From NCBI GenBank assembly GCA_050184585.1, contig JBFXAF010000002.1, forward strand, positions 620,001 through 684,000: DNA of 64,000 nucleotides, given 5' to 3'. Position numbers and translations under genes: made by a program. The notes beneath the pieces are model-generated. The model did not search any database, was not told the DNA's origin, and saw nothing but the letters and a program-made list of their open reading frames with translations. The DNA comes from JBFXAF01 sp050184585. GTDB lineage: Bacteria; Pseudomonadota; Alphaproteobacteria; Rhizobiales; Rhizobiaceae. Of the stretch, positions 60,671 through 64,000 are shown piece after piece; the stretch's first letter is position 1, and each line of letters opens with the position of its first letter.

Positions 60671-61864
60671 ATGATCTATGACTTTTGCGTCGTCGGCGGT
60701 GGCATCGTCGGGCTCGCCAGCGCGATGAAGCTCCTGGAAACGCGGCCCGGCGCCAGCCTCCTGCTGATCGAAAAGGAGCCGAATCTGGCGGCTCACCAGA
60801 CGGGACACAACAGCGGCGTCATCCACTCGGGCATCTACTATGCCCCCGGCAGTCTCAAGGCCGACCTGTGCCGACGAGGCGCCCACGCCACGAAGCAGTT
60901 CTGCGACGAACACGGGATTCGCTACTCGGTCTGCGGAAAGCACATCGTCGCGACCAATGAACTGGAACTGTCGCGCCTCAAGGCCCTGTTCGAGCGGGCG
61001 CGGATCAACGGGATCGAGGCGGAATGGATCGATGCGGCGGAACTCTCGAAGCGCGAACCGAACGTCACCGGGCTCGCGGCGATCTTCACCGCGACGACCG
61101 GCATAGTCGACTATCGGGAAGTCGGGAATGCGATGGCCCAGGTGGTCCGCAACGCGGGCGGTGAAATCCTGACCGGCACCGAAGTTGACGGCATCGATGA
61201 AAATGCGGGTCTCGTCGTCATCAGGTCAGGCGAAAAGGAGTGGAGCACCCGCCATCTGCTGGTTTGCGGAGGCCTGCAATCCGACAGGCTGGCCCGGCTG
61301 GCCGGCATCGCCATCAACCATCGCATCGTCCCGTTCCGCGGGGAGTATTTCCGCCTGCCGTCGCACCGAAACAGCCTTGTTTCGTCACTTATCTACCCCG
61401 TTCCCGACCCCGATCTTCCGTTCCTGGGAATACACATCACCCGCATGATCGACGGTAGTGTCACCGTCGGCCCGAACGCCGTTCTGGGATTTTCGCGCGA
61501 ATCCTATGAACGCTTCGGTTTCAGCGCCAACGATGTCGCGGACTACGCGGTCTTTCCGGGATTCTGGCGCACGCTTCGCAGAAACTGGCGCACCGCCCTG
61601 GTCGAAGGGCGCAACTCGATCTGGCGACGCGGCTATCTCTCGGAATGCCGAAAGTACTGTCCATCCCTCGAGCTTGGCGACCTCGCACCACATCCGGCTG
61701 GCGTCAGAGCCCAGGCCGTGCTGCGGGATGGAACGCTCGTTCACGACTTCCTCTTCGCGGGAAGGCCCGGGCAGTTGCACGTCCTCAACGCGCCGTCGCC
61801 CGCCGCCACATCGGCAATTCCGATCGGCGAGATGGTTGTCGAGAGGCTGCTCCGGTCAGCGTAA
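60671..61864 (+). CDS. lhgO: FAD-dependent oxidoreductase, L-2-hydroxyglutarate oxidase-like
   Basis: A 397-residue flavoprotein of the DAO family. The N terminus carries the dinucleotide-binding FCVVGGGIVGLASAMKLLE, followed by QTGHNSGVIHSGIYY, the signature of L-2-hydroxyglutarate oxidase/dehydrogenase. Such enzymes oxidise L-2-hydroxyglutarate to 2-oxoglutarate, as metabolite repair or in lysine catabolism. The ATG at 60671 was chosen over an upstream start with no site. The other genes nearby do not share its pathway. Confidence 0.9.
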   Translation: MIYDFCVVGGGIVGLASAMKLLETRPGASLLLIEKEPNLAAHQTGHNSGVIHSGIYYAPGSLKADLCRRGAHATKQFCDEHGIRYSVCGKHIVATNELELSRLKALFERARINGIEAEWIDAAELSKREPNVTGLAAIFTATTGIVDYREVGNAMAQVVRNAGGEILTGTEVDGIDENAGLVVIRSGEKEWSTRHLLVCGGLQSDRLARLAGIAINHRIVPFRGEYFRLPSHRNSLVSSLIYPVPDPDLPFLGIHITRMIDGSVTVGPNAVLGFSRESYERFGFSANDVADYAVFPGFWRTLRRNWRTALVEGRNSIWRRGYLSECRKYCPSLELGDLAPHPAGVRAQAVLRDGTLVHDFLFAGRPGQLHVLNAPSPAATSAIPIGEMVVERLLRSA

Positions 61865-61909
61865 GCACCAGGCGCTTGACGATGAAGATGCGTGGGGTAG
61901 CCCTAGGTC

Positions 61910-63073
61910 CTAGGCCGTCTTGGTCGACAACCGTCTGTAGTCGGCGGCAGTCGAGGCGGCGATCCGATCGGGCGAGTGAAAGCCCTCCGCAAAACGACGG
62001 CTCGAAACACCGATGTCGTGCAGCGCATGTCGCGGCCCGTTCAGCAGACCGCGAAGCACATCGGTCACCGTATCGGGATTGGCCACGACCACAGGCAGGG
62101 CCTCGCGAAATTCGGAGGGCAGGAAACGCAGGTCCGAATCCCGGATGTAGGCGACGACGACCTTGCCAAGGGACATCGCTTCCAGCCCCAACCCGCCGTA
62201 CCAGCCGACAAGAAGCTGGTCGACCACGATGTCAGCGGCCGCGAGGCGCCTCAGGGACTCGGAGCGGTCGACTTTCTCGATGAGATCGAACTCGAAGGAC
62301 GCGCCCTCGGCCCTGAGCCTGTCGACGGCCTCCAGAACGTATCGTGTGCCTTTGGCGTCGCGGTTGGTGGGCGCGTGGGCGATCCTGAGCGCCTGCCCGG
62401 CGTCGACCAAGGGGAAGCGCGGGGTCACGCCCGCCGGGTCAAAGCTGGCGTAGGGAAGAAATCGCGTTCCCTCTGGCAATACGTGCATCAGGTCTGGGTT
62501 GAGCGCGTAGTGTCGATCGGCATAGCGCGCGAAACGTTCGATAACGCGTCGCTTCCAGACGTCAGAATCCGCAGTGTAGTATCCACTGCCGACGTCCTTG
62601 GCGATCGATGTGTCGAAGAGTTCGCGGGACCGGTCGCCCTGGCGCGCGTCGTCGCCCTGCCAGGAGACCACCAGCGTCTTGCCCAGCCGCTTCAGCAGCG
62701 GGAGGTCGGCGTACCAGAGCAACTTCGCGTAAAGGAGAAGGGGCGCGTGCAAATGGCCCCATTTCTCACGTCGCAGATTGCTGGGGAACGGGCTCGGAAC
62801 CAGGAAGCTCTGACCGAAGGAAAAATGGATGACGTCGGCCCACCGTATGGCGCGCCAGAGCAAGCGGAACCGCGCGAGTTCGACACGGATTTTCTGGCCA
62901 CGCAGCGCCAATGCCTCGTCTGGCGGGAACCCGGGCGGGTTCTCGAACAGGGCGACGCTCCAGCTGTCGAGACCCTGTCGTCTTTCGGCAGCCGCCAGCG
63001 ACGCCTGCTGGCCAGCCAGATTCCAGGGCCCGTGAAGAACCCTGAGCGGGCGGGCAGAAGATCGAGGACGCAT
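61910..63073 (-). CDS. Glycosyltransferase family 4-like protein
   Basis: A 387-residue protein from the ATG at 63073, which overlaps the stop of the epimerase-like gene (TAATG). It has an N-terminal Rossmann-like half (RVLHGPWNLAGQQASLAAAERRQG) and the C-terminal donor site LVGWYGGLGLEAMSLGKVVVAYI typical of GT-B transferases. It probably adds a sugar to a polysaccharide or lipid. With the neighbouring epimerase-like gene it may belong to a surface-polysaccharide cluster that continues beyond the window. Confidence 0.85.
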   Translation of the reverse strand: MRPRSSARPLRVLHGPWNLAGQQASLAAAERRQGLDSWSVALFENPPGFPPDEALALRGQKIRVELARFRLLWRAIRWADVIHFSFGQSFLVPSPFPSNLRREKWGHLHAPLLLYAKLLWYADLPLLKRLGKTLVVSWQGDDARQGDRSRELFDTSIAKDVGSGYYTADSDVWKRRVIERFARYADRHYALNPDLMHVLPEGTRFLPYASFDPAGVTPRFPLVDAGQALRIAHAPTNRDAKGTRYVLEAVDRLRAEGASFEFDLIEKVDRSESLRRLAAADIVVDQLLVGWYGGLGLEAMSLGKVVVAYIRDSDLRFLPSEFREALPVVVANPDTVTDVLRGLLNGPRHALHDIGVSSRRFAEGFHSPDRIAASTAADYRRLSTKTA

Positions 63074-63918
63074 TACCCGCTGGCGACGAGCGAGGACACG
63101 GATGACTGAAACGTCCTCATGCGGCCGAGGTCGTAGACCCTGCCCAGTTTCGTGAGGTCGGGAACGATCGGCGGCGAAACGTTCAGACACGGGTTGAAGA
63201 AGACGGGCCGATCGATGGCTGATCCGACCTGCCTGCCGAGTTCCGCGATCGACAGCGACGAGGGCGCAGCGACGTTTATCGTTCCGACCCAGGAGCCTTC
63301 GATTGCGGTCACGATTGCATCGCAGACGTCGTCAACGTGCGTGGGGGTGAGCCGCAGACCCTCGCCATCCGTGCTCACGTCGATCGGCACCCCGTTTCGA
63401 ACACGGCGGATGATCTCCGGAACGAGGCGCCCCGACTGACCCGGCCCATAGGGAAAGAACAGGCGCAAGATTGAGAGCGACATCAGCCCCGCGTAGGGAC
63501 GGGCGACGACCTCGCCGGCGAGCTTGCTCGCGCCCAGGAAACCGGAGGGATTGAGCGGAGCTTCCTCCGAGAGCGAACCGAGGAACGGTTCATAGACAGC
63601 GCCCGAAGAAACCAGGCAGAACCGCTTGATGCCTGCCGCGGCGGCAGCCGCCAGGACGGCATGAGTTCCGGCGACGTTGACCGCGAACATATGCTCGGCG
63701 TCGGCGGGAAACGCACGGTAGTTCCGGGACTGGGCAAGGTGGACCACGGCTTCGGCGTCGGCCGGAAACCGGTGCTGTCCGCCATTCGCGAGATCCCACA
63801 CGATCCCGTGGCTCGACGCTTCCCGCCCCACCGGGACCACCACGTGTCCGGCCGATTGCAGATGAGGCACGAGCCGACTTCCTACGAAGCCGCTGGCGCC
63901 TGTGACGAGAACCTTCAC
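63073..63918 (-). CDS. NAD-dependent epimerase/dehydratase family protein lacking the usual catalytic Tyr
   Basis: A 281-residue extended short-chain dehydrogenase with the NAD-binding TGASGFVGS at 6-14, VVHLAQSRNY, and CLVSSGAVYEP. In the YxxxK position it reads LGASK: the Lys is kept but the Tyr is Leu. It may be an atypical or inactive member, or use another base. It is translationally coupled to the glycosyltransferase gene, suggesting a role in sugar-nucleotide or polysaccharide synthesis. Confidence 0.85.
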   Translation of the reverse strand: MKVLVTGASGFVGSRLVPHLQSAGHVVVPVGREASSHGIVWDLANGGQHRFPADAEAVVHLAQSRNYRAFPADAEHMFAVNVAGTHAVLAAAAAAGIKRFCLVSSGAVYEPFLGSLSEEAPLNPSGFLGASKLAGEVVARPYAGLMSLSILRLFFPYGPGQSGRLVPEIIRRVRNGVPIDVSTDGEGLRLTPTHVDDVCDAIVTAIEGSWVGTINVAAPSSLSIAELGRQVGSAIDRPVFFNPCLNVSPPIVPDLTKLGRVYDLGRMRTFQSSVSSLVASG

Positions 63919-63921
63919 GTT

Positions 63922-64000
63922 TCACCCTGCCTTGGTGACCAGCACTGAGATCCCATTCGGATTGGCGTCGTTGAAGCGCCAGTCCGCCGCCCCGAGATCG
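63922..64000 (-). CDS. C-terminal end of an unknown protein (cut by window)
   Basis: An open frame enters from the right edge on the minus strand and ends at TGA 63922-63924. The last 25 residues read DLGAADWRFNDANPNGISVLVTKAG. Its stop lies four bases before the epimerase-like ATG, so it is the upstream gene of the same operon. The fragment is too short to assign. Confidence 0.65.
   Translation of the reverse strand, partial: DLGAADWRFNDANPNGISVLVTKAG

Overview
The window comes from a high-GC alphaproteobacterium, most likely a member of the Hyphomicrobiales (Rhizobiales). This rests on GC-rich codon use, a Cox/xanthine-dehydrogenase-type gene cluster with CoxD/CoxE/CoxG accessory genes, and a genomic island inserted in a tRNA-Arg(CCG) gene. 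Genus-level placement is not possible from the sequence alone.

Layout. (1) 1-2980 is chromosomal: a membrane-anchored coiled-coil protein cut by the window edge, a D,D-carboxypeptidase-type lipoprotein and an intact tRNA-Arg(CCG). (2) 2931-52229 is an integrative element of about 49 kb. It is bounded by a 51-bp direct repeat of the 3' part of that tRNA. A tyrosine recombinase lies inside the left end and an AlpA-like DNA-binding protein inside the right end. (3) 52230-64000 is chromosomal again: an amidohydrolase, a Cox-like molybdenum hydroxylase operon whose molybdopterin subunit is split over two genes, an AraC regulator, an L-2-hydroxyglutarate oxidase-like enzyme, a glycosyltransferase and a sugar-epimerase-like protein.

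Inside the element, from left to right: two adjacent metallophosphoesterases with small unknown genes; a Rep_3-like replication initiator next to about ten iteron-like repeats of alternating orientation, which suggests a plasmid-derived or transiently replicating element; a run of short unknown genes; a copper-resistance block (12.4-27.3 kb); a cassette-like array of tiny genes separated by near-identical intergenic units (28.3-31.2 kb); and an eight-gene operon (33.1-49.9 kb, minus strand) encoding a phosphorothioate-based defence system of the SspABCD plus SspFGH type with an associated methyltransferase-like protein. A DUF3644-like gene is divergent from it.

How the genes work together. 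The copper block has two P1B ATPases, a chaperone, a multicopper oxidase, a cupredoxin, a CusF-like protein, an outer-membrane factor, DUF411 and DUF305 proteins. CueR and four CueR-type palindromes in two divergent promoter regions probably control much of it. In the defence operon SspA and SspD would mobilise sulfur and activate DNA, SspB would nick and SspC would drive modification with ATP. SspF, SspG and the 1785-residue SspH would form the restriction arm. The least explained parts are the repeated leader/hairpin cassette array, a 15-bp motif repeated four times only inside the element, and the large uncharacterised N-terminal part of SspH.
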